Of a stretch of DNA of 64,000 nucleotides, positions 8,339 to 17,473 are shown piece after piece. The notes under the pieces are model-generated. The model was not told where the DNA came from. It made no database searches and saw nothing but the letters and a program-made list of their open reading frames with translations. The DNA comes from Candidatus Iainarchaeum sp. (GTDB lineage: Archaea; B1Sed10-29; WALL01; JAGHAM01). Location: the NCBI GenBank assembly GCA_021161465.1, contig JAGHAM010000023.1, positions 12,471 through 76,470 on the forward strand, read 5' to 3'. Numbering within the stretch: position 1 is the stretch's first letter; each line of letters opens with the position of its first letter. Position numbers and translations under genes: made by a program.

Positions 8339-10624
8339 ATGGCTAGTGGTAAGGTTAAAGTTGTAACCAAGGGCGGAAAGCGCTACCTGACTATTGATTG
8401 CAGCGGCTCGCCTTACGGGCCAAGTATTGCTGATTATCCCCAGAGAATGGCCCAGGTCATTGAGGCTCTCACTGTAAACGACGTTGATGGAATCGTCCTA
8501 GCTGATGTTTACGAGCGCGTCTATGACGAGAGGCAAACGCGCATGTTGAAGGAAATCGCGCGACTGGTTGTGAAGTTCAAGAAAGCTGGTGTCTGGGCAC
8601 CTTCGATGCTTGGTGGGAATGCCTGCTCCAGGTTCATATCTAAAAGAAAGGGCCTTATGGTTGATATTGCAAGCAATCTGCTGCGCACTGACCCGATAAG
8701 GGCTTACATAAAGTGCCTGCAAGCCATAGATATGGAAAAAGCAAAACTTGAGATAATCCAGCCACCTTACAAGAAGTGCACCCAGAAGTACATGGAGACT
8801 CTTGAATTCGTCAGGGCCAACCTTGAAGCCACCGAGCTGATACAAAAGCTCAGAAATTATATAAAGAAGCTCAAAAGCATACCGCCAGGAAGAGGGTTTT
8901 ACAGAAGCATACTCGAAGCACAGCTGAAGCCATCTTTCATAGGCTCAAGGCTTATATTTGACCTGCCGGAGGAGATAGAGCTCCTGGACCAGTATGCAGT
9001 AGGGGACACCAAAGTCAGCATCTACAAGCACCCCGAGAGGGTGGAGGCTTTATACATACTGGACCCGCCCGAATACTCACTAACCCCTGAACAATATTTC
9101 CTTATGTCCAAAACCAAGGAGATAGTCAGTGGGTATCACCCAGAAGGCCTGGAATTCACAGACCTTGCAACCAACAAAGGCTACTTCAGAAAGATTTATG
9201 AAACAACTATAGCAGACCTAGCAAATGAAAACAACATAACTGCAACCCCTGAAGAAATCGCAGAACTGGCAAGAATAGTTGTAAGATACACAATTGGCTT
9301 TGGAATGATGGGTGTTTTGCTCTCAGACGAGAAACTAACTGATGTTTACATGGATGCCCCATTAGGGTACAGACCTGTGTATGTAGTACACTCCGATCAC
9401 GGGCTGTGTGAAACCAATATAATCTTCTCAGAAGAGGAAGCAGAAGGTATTATATCCCGCTTCAGGTCGATGAGTGGGAGGCCATTTGACGAAGCACACC
9501 CAATCATGGACTTCGACCTGGCTGAATACCACGCCAGAACTGCAACCATAGGGAGGCCACTTTCACCTGATGGTATTGGGTTCGCCCTGAGGATACACAA
9601 GTCTACCCCATGGACGCTCCCACAGTTCATAGACGTTAAAATGCTTACGCCAGAAGTGGCAGGGCTGCTTTCCTTCCTGATTGACTCACAAGCCTCAACA
9701 CTTGTGGTCGGTAGCAGGGGCGCTGGCAAAACTTCAATGCTGATGGCCCTCATGCTGGAAATCCTGCGTTCGCAAAGAATCATAACTATAGAGGATACGT
9801 TAGAGCTGCCGGTTGACCACATGAGAAGTATAGGGTTTAAGGTATGCAGACTTAAAACAAGGTCAGCAATATCTGTTGGCCAGGTCACGGCAGAGGTCAG
9901 CCCAGAGGATGCACTCAGAACAGCACTCCGTCTTGGTGAGTCAGTGTTGATAGTTGGCGAAGTTAGAAGTAAGGAAGCCTTAGTGCTTTACGAAGCCATG
10001 CGCGTTGGCGCGATTGGAAACGTCGTCATGGGCACCATCCACGGAGAGAACGCTTACTCTGTTTGGGATAGGGTTGTAAATGACCTTGGGGTACCAAACA
10101 CATCATTCAAGGCAACAGATATGTGTGTCACATGCGCGCCCATCAGGTTCAAAGGTTCACTAAAACGGGATAGAAGGCTAATTGAGGTCACAGAGATAGG
10201 TAAAGATTGGTATGAAGACCCAAAGAAAGAAGGCGGGCTAATCGACCTGGTAACCTACGATGCTGGCACTGACACGCATAAGATACATAAGGACAACATA
10301 CTTAATAACTCGCATTTCTTTAAGCGGACCGTCAAACTAAGAGGCCTTGATATGGAAGAGATATGGAACGACATAGTGTACAGAGGGAAGGTAAAGGCTA
10401 CATTGGTTGATTTCAAGAACAAGTACAACCTCCCCGAGCTGCTTGAGTCTGAAAACACAGTGGAAGCAAATGATATGTATCTGCTTATGCAGGAGAGGAG
10501 CAGGCAGGAGGTTGGCGCTGTTGAATACGCAAAGGTCTTTGACAAGTGGAAGAAATGGGTTGGGGAAACCATGGTGAAAGGCTTGCTGGCAAGGAGGAAG
10601 AGCAGTGAGGAAGCAAAAGGATAA
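8339..10624 (+). CDS. Type II/IV secretion ATPase (archaeal pilus/archaellum type)
   Basis: This is a hexameric cytoplasmic motor ATPase that powers pilin assembly (GspE/FlaI/TadA-like). Landmarks in its 761 residues: the P-loop GSRGAGKT near residue 457; the Walker B/Asp-box region IVGEVRSKEALVLYEAM near 535-550, with the Glu-Val-Arg signature of the family; an upstream catalytic acidic stretch RIITIEDTLELP near 480; and a conserved histidine in GTIHGENAYS. The N-terminal part (about 300 residues) is longer than in FlaI and is probably a cytoplasmic adaptor region. It overlaps the platform protein gene by 20 bases, so the two are translationally coupled. Family assignment is secure; whether it builds pili, an archaellum or another fibre is not shown by the sequence. 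Confidence 0.95.
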   Translation: MASGKVKVVTKGGKRYLTIDCSGSPYGPSIADYPQRMAQVIEALTVNDVDGIVLADVYERVYDERQTRMLKEIARLVVKFKKAGVWAPSMLGGNACSRFISKRKGLMVDIASNLLRTDPIRAYIKCLQAIDMEKAKLEIIQPPYKKCTQKYMETLEFVRANLEATELIQKLRNYIKKLKSIPPGRGFYRSILEAQLKPSFIGSRLIFDLPEEIELLDQYAVGDTKVSIYKHPERVEALYILDPPEYSLTPEQYFLMSKTKEIVSGYHPEGLEFTDLATNKGYFRKIYETTIADLANENNITATPEEIAELARIVVRYTIGFGMMGVLLSDEKLTDVYMDAPLGYRPVYVVHSDHGLCETNIIFSEEEAEGIISRFRSMSGRPFDEAHPIMDFDLAEYHARTATIGRPLSPDGIGFALRIHKSTPWTLPQFIDVKMLTPEVAGLLSFLIDSQASTLVVGSRGAGKTSMLMALMLEILRSQRIITIEDTLELPVDHMRSIGFKVCRLKTRSAISVGQVTAEVSPEDALRTALRLGESVLIVGEVRSKEALVLYEAMRVGAIGNVVMGTIHGENAYSVWDRVVNDLGVPNTSFKATDMCVTCAPIRFKGSLKRDRRLIEVTEIGKDWYEDPKKEGGLIDLVTYDAGTDTHKIHKDNILNNSHFFKRTVKLRGLDMEEIWNDIVYRGKVKATLVDFKNKYNLPELLESENTVEANDMYLLMQERSRQEVGAVEYAKVFDKWKKWVGETMVKGLLARRKSSEEAKG

Positions 10625-12695
10625 GTTCCTGGATGCCATGTACAGCGATGGCGAGGAGCTGGCAGCCGAGAAACCAAAGGAACCGCTCTACATTAAGTTC
10701 TGCAAGTACTCATACAAATACTTTGGGAAGAACGCTAAAAAAGAGCTTACAGAAAAATACAAAGTTGCACTTGCATTCCTGGACTGGGACATAGAGCCAC
10801 AAGAACTTAACTCCGCACCACTATTTGCAATGACCATTGGCATCATGCTTTCTTTTTTATGGGCACTGCTAAATTATGTGTTTTACAATTTCTTTAGGCC
10901 TATAGAACTTGGCGGGGCAACCCTGATAGGATACGCGCCTGAACTTGGTTTACCACTAATGATTTACTTGCTCCCATTTGCAGGAGCGCTTGGGCTGGGA
11001 TACTACATACAGGCTTACCCCTTGAAAGCTGCTGAGAAGGAAAAGATAAAGTCCCTCAGATACATACCGGAGATAGTGAACTACATTGTGATGTCCATGA
11101 AGGTCTCACCGAATCTGGAGAGAGCTATCCGGTTTGCTGCCGAGCATGGGCATGGCAGGATTGCGAAAGATTTCAGAAAGCTGCACTATGATATACAAAT
11201 AGGCAAATACAAAACCGTGGAAGAAGCTTTGGACTACCTGGCGTGGAAGTGGGGAGAGTATTCAGAAGAATTCAAGCATGCTCTAATGCTCATCCGCTCA
11301 TCTGTGATGGAAATTGATGAGGGCAAGAGGAATAACTTATTGGATAAGGCTGTTGAGGATACACTAGCTGGAGTCAAAGACAAGATGGATATGTACTCAC
11401 GAGCTATGCACCAGCCATCGATATACCTCTACTATTTTGGGGTGCTCTTGCCTCTCCTGCTGGTAATAATCATCCCAGTTGGGTCAATGATGGCAGCAGA
11501 CACTATGGGCTTCCTTGCAACCCCTGCTGCCATGATTTTGATGTATAACATAGCGATACCCGCAGTGTCCCTACTGCTTGCGAAATCGATACTTGAGAAA
11601 AAGCCCCCCACCCGACCAGTGCCGAAGATTCCTGATAACCTGCCTGGCTTACCAAAAAAGGGCTGGTTTAGTATAGGCAGTTACCAGCTTCCAATAGGTC
11701 TTATAAGCCTTGGTATACTGGCTTCGCTTGTCATAGCTGGCTTCGCGCTTGAGCCAGTCCTAAACCCAAAGCCGCCTGCGTACATGACTGCTGGAAGAGA
11801 TGTTGAACACCTGCCAATAGTGGAGTACGCCGGAATTGCACTTGGCTTTGTCTGGGCAGCCTCATTTTACATCTGGGCAAGCAACAAGGATAAGAGGAAA
11901 GCCCAGCTGGAGCTGATTAGGATGGAAGACGAGTTCCAGGACACCCTCTACGTTTTAGCCTCCCGACTTGGTGAGGGAAAACCAATGGAAGAAGCCTTAA
12001 AGCACTCGGCTGAGTTCCTGCCAAACTCGCCAACAACTAAGAAGATATTCATACCGACACTTCAGAACGTAACTGTGATGGGAATGACCTTAAAGATGGC
12101 CCTTTTTGACAAGGCCTATGGCTCGCTGAAATATATTCCATCGGATTTTATCAGAGGGACCATGAGAATAGTGGTTGAATCGCTGACTCTTGGTGTACAG
12201 ACAGCAGCGCGTTCACTGGTTTCACTTTCGCTCCAGTTGCAGGACTCGCAAAAGGTGGAAAGGTCATTAAGGGCCTTGCTTGAAGATATCACAAGCATGA
12301 TGAGCATTATGAGCACTTTGATTGCACCTGTAGTGCTTGGGATTACCATAGCCTTGCAGAAAGTTATTTACAGCGCGCTTGGTAGTGCTGCAGGGAACAG
12401 CGCGTTAAAGAATATAAACACGGCGGGCATACCAGGCGTGGGTATGGTCTCACCAATGTTGAACATGAACATGGGGGCAAAACTCCCAGCCATAGACCAA
12501 ACAATGCTCCTGGCAATAATAACAATATACATGATTGAGATAGTCCTAGTCCTTATCTACTTCGCATCCAGCGTCACTGAGGGTGACAACAAGCTGGCTT
12601 TCAAGATAAACGCAAGCATTGCATTGCCAATATCACTAACAATATTCTTTGCAATAGCCTTCTTCGCCACCAAACTAATTCCAGCAGGGATCTGA
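10605..12695 (+). CDS. Pilus platform protein with two T2SSF domains (TadC/FlaJ-like)
   Basis: This is the polytopic inner platform that partners the ATPase at 8339 in pilin extrusion. Its 696 residues contain two GspF/T2SSF-type helical domains. The first is around residues 145-300, with RYIPEIVNYIVMSMKVSPNL typical of archaeal FlaJ/TadC proteins. The second is around 430-590 (EDEFQDTLYVLASRLGEGKP). Both are surrounded by membrane helices. The GTG start at 10605 is chosen because an AAGGAGG ribosome site lies at 10591-10597 inside the end of the ATPase gene. The next in-frame ATG is at 10638. The next gene begins at the base after the stop. Confidence 0.92.
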   Translation: MRKQKDKFLDAMYSDGEELAAEKPKEPLYIKFCKYSYKYFGKNAKKELTEKYKVALAFLDWDIEPQELNSAPLFAMTIGIMLSFLWALLNYVFYNFFRPIELGGATLIGYAPELGLPLMIYLLPFAGALGLGYYIQAYPLKAAEKEKIKSLRYIPEIVNYIVMSMKVSPNLERAIRFAAEHGHGRIAKDFRKLHYDIQIGKYKTVEEALDYLAWKWGEYSEEFKHALMLIRSSVMEIDEGKRNNLLDKAVEDTLAGVKDKMDMYSRAMHQPSIYLYYFGVLLPLLLVIIIPVGSMMAADTMGFLATPAAMILMYNIAIPAVSLLLAKSILEKKPPTRPVPKIPDNLPGLPKKGWFSIGSYQLPIGLISLGILASLVIAGFALEPVLNPKPPAYMTAGRDVEHLPIVEYAGIALGFVWAASFYIWASNKDKRKAQLELIRMEDEFQDTLYVLASRLGEGKPMEEALKHSAEFLPNSPTTKKIFIPTLQNVTVMGMTLKMALFDKAYGSLKYIPSDFIRGTMRIVVESLTLGVQTAARSLVSLSLQLQDSQKVERSLRALLEDITSMMSIMSTLIAPVVLGITIALQKVIYSALGSAAGNSALKNINTAGIPGVGMVSPMLNMNMGAKLPAIDQTMLLAIITIYMIEIVLVLIYFASSVTEGDNKLAFKINASIALPISLTIFFAIAFFATKLIPAGI

Positions 12696-13181
12696 ATGCA
12701 AAAGGGGCAGTACTACGCAGTGATGAAACTACTCCAGGCTGCCGTGTTCGCTGCGGTGCTGATGCTAGTTGCTTGGGGCATAATCAGCTATATCGAAAGC
12801 TACATGGCAGGCACTGATGTCCGAAGTGTCTCCGTTGAAGTTCTTAAGAGTGCCTATGTGTCAAGGGATGCAAACCAGTCATTTACTCGAGAGGCCAAGC
12901 TTATGGGGCAAGGCTTCAGTAATGAATCCCTGAGGAATTCAGCAGGCATACCTAAAGGGACCATAATAAGAATTTTCTGTAACGAAAGCTTCTGTGAAAA
13001 TCCATGCCATTACTATAGCGATAAGTCCCACTGGAACAACCATTGTGGCGACCAAGTAACACTAAAGAAAGGCGGGAAGATAAAAGTATGTGCCTCATGC
13101 AAAACATATGGAACAACAGTTAAAACAGTTAAGTGCGGGCTCTTCCTAGATGCAGATACTTGCAACATTTACATGCCCTGA
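12696..13181 (+). CDS. Pilin-like single-anchor protein
   Basis: A 161-residue protein with an N-terminal hydrophobic helix (about residues 10-32) after MQKGQYYAVMKLLQ. The KGQ motif three residues in matches the start of class III signal peptides processed by archaeal prepilin peptidases. The exported remainder has nine cysteines, several as CNESFCENPCH and CASC, suggesting a disulfide-bonded head. The ATG follows the platform protein stop without a gap (TGA-ATG). Probably a minor pilin or assembly factor; no specific family is recognised. Confidence 0.75.
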   Translation: MQKGQYYAVMKLLQAAVFAAVLMLVAWGIISYIESYMAGTDVRSVSVEVLKSAYVSRDANQSFTREAKLMGQGFSNESLRNSAGIPKGTIIRIFCNESFCENPCHYYSDKSHWNNHCGDQVTLKKGGKIKVCASCKTYGTTVKTVKCGLFLDADTCNIYMP

Positions 13182-13207
13182 TTGACTCGCGACTAGAACA
13201 GTAAACT

Positions 13208-13243
13208 ATTTAAATACCAATAATGTAGTTTTGAGTAGGTGAT
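13208..13243 (+). promoter_or_regulatory. Promoter and ribosome site of the first short pilin
   Basis: ATTTAAATA at 13208-13216 is a TATA box whose transcription start would fall near 13238. An AGGTGAT ribosome site at 13237-13243 sits just before the ATG at 13247. A separate promoter here suggests the pilins are made at a higher level than the ATPase and platform protein. Confidence 0.5.
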
Positions 13244-13246
13244 TTC

Positions 13247-13720
13247 ATGCTAAATGAGAGAGGTCAAGCGTTTGATGCGTTTAAGCTGCTGATAGCTGCA
13301 GTGGTTGCTGGTGCAATACTTGTTATAATATTAGGTATGCTTCAGGGTTTCATAATACCTGTTGGACAGCCTATGAGTGTTATGACTCAGGGCATATCAA
13401 CTACCTCAAAAGCCGCTGGCTCTGGAACAGTTTCTCCACAAGCAGTTAAGTTTGTAAAGGGAGATATACTTTCAACTGATGGCGTAGCCGACCAGGCTGG
13501 CGTAAACAAAAATAGAGTCTGCTTTTGCAATAGCACAACAATAGATGGTGCTAAAGCCTGCCCAGCAGGATATGTATTTGATAATGGTACATACTTCACA
13601 GTCCTTGGAAAATGTGGAGGTACCACTGGTATGAGCATAGAAGCATTAGAGGACATTAATGGAAAGATAAGGGTATACAACAAGGAAGGGACTTTTTACA
13701 TAGGTTTCAAACCAAGTTAG
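13247..13720 (+). CDS. Type IV pilin-like protein, class III signal peptide
   Basis: 157 residues. The N-terminus MLNERGQAFDAFKLLIAA is a class III signal peptide: a short charged leader, RGQ, then a hydrophobic helix, with cleavage expected between G6 and Q7. The head has four cysteines (CFC, AC and KCGG) and a C-terminal strand ending YNKEGTFYIGFKPS. It is a close paralogue of the protein at 13964-14422, which has nearly the same first 22 residues and the same ending (IGF-K-S). Likely a structural pilin of the fibre driven by the ATPase at 8339. Confidence 0.85.
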   Translation: MLNERGQAFDAFKLLIAAVVAGAILVIILGMLQGFIIPVGQPMSVMTQGISTTSKAAGSGTVSPQAVKFVKGDILSTDGVADQAGVNKNRVCFCNSTTIDGAKACPAGYVFDNGTYFTVLGKCGGTTGMSIEALEDINGKIRVYNKEGTFYIGFKPS

Positions 13721-13737
13721 GTTTAGAAGGTAAATAG

Positions 13738-13866
13738 ATGAACACCAAGGGAGATGTGAACTGGACACCAATATACCTGCTGATACTGGCAGCAATAGCC
13801 TTAATCCTGATAGTAAGCGTTATAAAGCCAATGTTCCAAGCGGCTGCTGGAAACATAAGCTTCTAA
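13738..13866 (+). CDS. Mini-pilin-like protein (42 aa)
   Basis: A very short gene reading MNTKGDVNWTPIYLLILAAI and then a continued hydrophobic helix and about ten polar residues, ending GNISF. The TKGD leader followed by one helix mimics the class III signal of the neighbouring pilins but without a head domain. An AGAAGGT ribosome site lies at 13726-13732, and the gene fits exactly between two pilin genes on the same strand. It may be a minimal fibre subunit or a regulator of assembly. Confidence 0.6.
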   Translation: MNTKGDVNWTPIYLLILAAIALILIVSVIKPMFQAAAGNISF

Positions 13867-13963
13867 GGTACATGGAGCGTTGCAACCTGCGCCCAACTGC
13901 AAGTGGTTGGTAAAAGTAAAGTATTTAAATGAAAACATTGTTATTTGCTCTAGAGGAGTTAGT

Positions 13964-14422
13964 ATGTTAAACGAGAGAGGTCAGGCGTTTGATGCGTTTA
14001 AGCTACTGATAGCTGCAGTGGTTGCAGCAGCTATACTTGCTGTTATTTATGCTATAATCATCCAAGTCCAGCCACCATTTCAACAAGCCGCACAAACAAT
14101 AACAAAAGGTATCTCATCTGAGAATATTGCTGGTGCTGGCTCATATTATGGAGATGGAAAAGTTAAGTTCAATAAAGGTAGGGTGCTATCTTCAAGTGGT
14201 CTCGCTGGAGCAGTCGGTATAAATGAGAAGAATGTTTGTTTTTGCACTTCCACCAATCCGCCAGAGTGCCCAAGTGACTCTATATTCACGGAACCTGATT
14301 TTACAGTAACAGGAACATGTGGAAATGGACAAACACTAAAAGCAAACGAAGAAGTATATGGTAATGTGTGGATATACAGAAACAATGACAACAGGTACAT
14401 GATTGGTTTCCAGAAAAGTTGA
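13964..14422 (+). CDS. Type IV pilin-like protein, second copy
   Basis: 152 residues from the ATG at 13964. A longer reading from 13880 exists but lacks a signal, while 13964 has GAGGAG at 13953-13958 and a TATA box (TATTTAAA) near 13922. The N-terminus MLNERGQAFDAFKLLIAA is identical to that of the 13247 gene, and the DNA over this part is almost unchanged, so the pair arose by recent duplication or is kept alike by gene conversion. Heads differ, but both carry CFC and end in an IGF motif. Likely a structural pilin. Confidence 0.85.
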   Translation: MLNERGQAFDAFKLLIAAVVAAAILAVIYAIIIQVQPPFQQAAQTITKGISSENIAGAGSYYGDGKVKFNKGRVLSSSGLAGAVGINEKNVCFCTSTNPPECPSDSIFTEPDFTVTGTCGNGQTLKANEEVYGNVWIYRNNDNRYMIGFQKS

Positions 14423-14461
14423 TGATAAACATTTATAGCCTAGTTGTTCGTTATTTTGAGT

Positions 14462-15016
14462 ATGGTGAGCTTTAAGTCTGGGCAAAGAGGTCAAGAAAGC
14501 GCGCCTTTTAATTTAATCATAGCGGGAGTTATGATTACTTTCACGATAGTAGTGCTAGGCCACTTATTGGTGAATTCAAATACTACCTTCTGCGTGGAAA
14601 AGATGCAAAGCAACGCGCAAAGCTTGGCTAGGGAGATTGAGAAAACAGCCCAGTACTCAAGGAACAACACAGAGCTCACAGTTAACCTCAATTTCCCATC
14701 ATGTGGTGACATACAAATAGACAACTTCACAATCAAAGACTCTGACCCCATACACTGCGTTAAGTACTGCCATGCCAGTAGCTGCATGCTTATGACCATA
14801 AATGGTTACACCGGTGGGAGTGCTACCACAGTAACAGAGCCCATTTGTATAAAGGTTCCGACCAACACCACCATAAATACCACAGGATGCCAGTCGTTAT
14901 TTGGAGCAGGATACAAAGATATACCAGATAGAGCATTCAAGCCCAAAGTCTACCAGCTGTCATTGATAAAGACTATAAGCGGTGAAACCACTATACACAT
15001 CTGTGACGTTGGATAG
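14462..15016 (+). CDS. Pilin-like protein with cysteine-rich head (paralogue A)
   Basis: 184 residues from the ATG at 14462. The longer reading from 14444 is rejected because a TTTATA box at 14432-14437 sits 25-30 bases before 14462, giving a leaderless start. The leader ends QRGQESAPFNLIIAG, a class III signal. The head carries nine cysteines in the pattern FC, SCGD, HCVKYC, SCMLM, ICIK, GC and HIC. The same pattern recurs in the next gene, so the two are paralogues with conserved disulfides. Probably minor pilins or tip proteins. Confidence 0.82.
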   Translation: MVSFKSGQRGQESAPFNLIIAGVMITFTIVVLGHLLVNSNTTFCVEKMQSNAQSLAREIEKTAQYSRNNTELTVNLNFPSCGDIQIDNFTIKDSDPIHCVKYCHASSCMLMTINGYTGGSATTVTEPICIKVPTNTTINTTGCQSLFGAGYKDIPDRAFKPKVYQLSLIKTISGETTIHICDVG

Positions 15017-15139
15017 AGATTTAACGACATACTGCTTTCTCACGTGACTAAACTTGGCCTCACCGGGTGACCCGAACAGGTTTGGATATGACTTCAAAAT
15101 TTCAAAACTTTTATAACCTAGTTCCCCGTTATTTCTGTG

Positions 15140-15691
15140 ATGAAAGCCAGGGCTGCTGGGACAAAAGGCCAAGAGGAAGCACCGTTTGCACTGTTCCTTG
15201 CAGTGGCGATGCTAGCACTGCTGCTGCCAATAGCCGCTGAGCTTTACAAGAACGCCAGCACTGCCGTCTGTGAAGAGCAGATACAAAGCAGTATGGAAAC
15301 TCTGGCAAGAGATATTGAGATAGGAACAGCACTCCCAGGAAACAACACAGTCTTCAATGTTGATTTCGGATTTTTCTCGTGTGGCAACTGGATTATCAGC
15401 AACTTCACTCTTAAATCACCAGGCTCCGAAGAATGTGTCCGCAGCTGTCAAACTGCCAATTGTATGATGGTCAGAGGCAATGGATACGTTGGAGAGGAAC
15501 CAACTGTGATTGGCGAACCAGTTTGTGTAAGGCTTCCTTTAGACGTAAATCTTAGAACCAGTGGTTGTACTGGTTTTGGTTACACTGGGCTACCCTCCAA
15601 TACATTCAACACCACCAAATATACGCTGGTCTTGGTGAAAAAAGAACACGGTGGCCTGACTGACTTACATCTCTGCAATTACAATAGCTAG
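15140..15691 (+). CDS. Pilin-like protein with cysteine-rich head (paralogue B)
   Basis: 183 residues. An in-frame GTG lies one codon upstream, but the ATG at 15140 is best placed relative to the TATA box CTTTTATA at 15108-15115. The leader AAGTKGQEEAPFALFLAVAM is a class III signal. The cysteine pattern of the head (VC, SCGN, ECVRSC, NCMMV, VCVR, GC, HLC) aligns one for one with the gene at 14462. A separate leaderless promoter for each paralogue suggests individually tuned expression. Confidence 0.82.
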   Translation: MKARAAGTKGQEEAPFALFLAVAMLALLLPIAAELYKNASTAVCEEQIQSSMETLARDIEIGTALPGNNTVFNVDFGFFSCGNWIISNFTLKSPGSEECVRSCQTANCMMVRGNGYVGEEPTVIGEPVCVRLPLDVNLRTSGCTGFGYTGLPSNTFNTTKYTLVLVKKEHGGLTDLHLCNYNS

Positions 15692-15699
15692 GTGGATAT

Positions 15700-16374
15700 A
15701 TGCAACTAAAAAAGAAACGCCTTGGGAATAAAGGCTTGGGTATGTGGGTGATGTCCAAGACAGTACTTTTCATCTTTCTTTTGCTGCTTGTAGCGGTACT
15801 AAGTGGCTTCTTAAACATTTACCAGAAAAAAGTTATTGAAGACAGCGCGCGCAGTGTGATAATGCTCTGGGCTGAGTCCGCCAACTCCGTCGCGCAATTC
15901 CCTTCAGGAAGCGCTATCTGGCCACTGCAACAACAGGTTATTATAAAGAGCGCCGGAAGAAAAGTCTCGGTAGCCAAGGATTACACAACTGGTATAGTTG
16001 CTCTGGATAGCCCAGATGGAAAGCGATTGGTGTTTATGCTTGCATGGGGGGACCATAATGAAACTAAAATTGAGGATATTCCTGAATACGCGACTGCTGT
16101 TTCCACCGGCCTGCCGCTGGACATAACTAATGTATATTTCTTCAATGGTTCAACCACCCCTGGAGATCCACCAACATATCTGCAATATGCTGGGAATCCT
16201 AAAGAGGAAATTATAGTTAGACCATCAATAGGTGGCACAAGGGATGCATATATAGTATTTTATAGGAATCAAACAACATTCTGCATTGGAACCATAAAGC
16301 AAACTGAAACTGACTTAAAAACAGCTGTTGGGAACATAGCAACATGCTGTAATGCTCCATCATCATGTCCATGA
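15700..16374 (+). CDS. Pilin-like anchored protein (224 aa)
   Basis: A lysine-rich leader (QLKKKRLGNKGLG) precedes one membrane helix (about residues 20-40) and an exported head that ends in a small cysteine cluster (ATCCNAPSSCP). The leader contains NKGLG in place of the usual KGQ, so processing is uncertain. An AGGTGG site at 15693-15698 precedes the ATG, and the gene follows the previous stop by eight bases, indicating the same message. Not matched to a named family; probably a minor pilin or pilus-associated protein. Confidence 0.7.
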   Translation: MQLKKKRLGNKGLGMWVMSKTVLFIFLLLLVAVLSGFLNIYQKKVIEDSARSVIMLWAESANSVAQFPSGSAIWPLQQQVIIKSAGRKVSVAKDYTTGIVALDSPDGKRLVFMLAWGDHNETKIEDIPEYATAVSTGLPLDITNVYFFNGSTTPGDPPTYLQYAGNPKEEIIVRPSIGGTRDAYIVFYRNQTTFCIGTIKQTETDLKTAVGNIATCCNAPSSCP

Positions 16375-16383
16375 GGTAGAGAT

Positions 16384-16899
16384 ATGAGAAAAGGATATAT
16401 TGGTCCATTGGGGGATGATTTCCCTGCACTGCTACCAATAGCACTAGGGCTGCTGATGTTCTTCAGTGCCATATCGCTTGCTTATGCAATCCATGACGCA
16501 AAAAGTACAACTGTAAATCTTATGAGAGCTAATGTAATGATTTCAAGGTCAATCAGAGAAGATGTGCATTTCACAAGAGAATACTGGACTGGTGAAGCCT
16601 GCTCAAAAATGAATAATACTGCAGTGAATTATGGTGTTAAGGTTGCAATGAGGATAGTGATGAGTAATTATACCTATTACAGTACCACAGGTTCCAGTTC
16701 AATAGAGATTCCATCAAACAAAACCGAAGATTCCGTCATGCTTGTCAACTCGAGCGGAGGAAGTAGGGCTGTCTGCCCGTTAGGTGCCCAGTGGGAGGAT
16801 TACGTACCAGCAAGTGGCTTAGCTATGAGCTACCCTGTAGTTGTTGATTCACAAGGACAGATATTACCAGCAACGTTGGTGGTGGTAACATGGCAGTAA
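16384..16899 (+). CDS. Pilin-like anchored protein (171 aa)
   Basis: The leader MRKGYIGPLGDDFPALLPIA is followed by one hydrophobic helix (about residues 14-37) and a head with two cysteines and several sequons. It resembles minor pilin-like proteins of archaeal pilus clusters in layout only. A GAGGT ribosome site lies at 16373-16377. The last ten bases overlap the next gene, so the two are translationally coupled. Confidence 0.7.
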   Translation: MRKGYIGPLGDDFPALLPIALGLLMFFSAISLAYAIHDAKSTTVNLMRANVMISRSIREDVHFTREYWTGEACSKMNNTAVNYGVKVAMRIVMSNYTYYSTTGSSSIEIPSNKTEDSVMLVNSSGGSRAVCPLGAQWEDYVPASGLAMSYPVVVDSQGQILPATLVVVTWQ

Positions 16900-17453
16900 A
16901 GGCACAGGCCGTAATCATTGATGCGTTCCTCCTGTTCATACTTTGCTCTTTTGCTGCAACTTTCCTTCTCTGGGCATCAAGTGTCTATGGGAACAAATCG
17001 CTAAGGGCCTACACTTACTTATATGAGGGAGAATATGAAACAAGCCTGATAAATGTTCTCTCTGAGATGAAATACAACGTTAGCGATGTGCCAAGACATT
17101 GGATAGATGAAGTTGGGTATTATATGAATGGAGAATTTGATGAAAGCAGCGATAGATACACCAACATGACAAAGTATTGGGATATCATATGCCTTCAGGC
17201 CCCTGTCCCATTGCAGCTTGAAGTCGTTACCAATACCAAAAATCCAAGTCATTCGAAAATGATTTTCAATTGTTCCCTTGACCCAACCAGGCTAGATAGG
17301 GAAAGAATAAACGAAAGTGTACAGGATTACATGACAAGAGATTGCAACCCTCCTGGAATTTGTAGACCTCCGCCGCCTTATTACTCCTCTGGGTCTGAAA
17401 CTCGGTTATGCGGCGACCTAGTTTGCAAGATGGAGGCAAAGATTTATTATTAA
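16890..17453 (+). CDS. Pilin-like anchored protein (187 aa)
   Basis: The leader MAVKAQAVIIDAFLLFILCS has a short basic start and then a hydrophobic helix with an aspartate at its beginning, similar to the QAxxxDAF pattern of the two short pilins. The head has seven cysteines, several in the C-terminal half (RDCNPPGICRPPPP and RLCGDLVCK). The start lies inside the upstream gene, with GGTGGTAAC just before the ATG. Probably part of the same assembly; no family name can be given. Confidence 0.7.
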   Translation: MAVKAQAVIIDAFLLFILCSFAATFLLWASSVYGNKSLRAYTYLYEGEYETSLINVLSEMKYNVSDVPRHWIDEVGYYMNGEFDESSDRYTNMTKYWDIICLQAPVPLQLEVVTNTKNPSHSKMIFNCSLDPTRLDRERINESVQDYMTRDCNPPGICRPPPPYYSSGSETRLCGDLVCKMEAKIYY

Positions 17454-17473
17454 GTTAAGTGTGAGAGAATACA

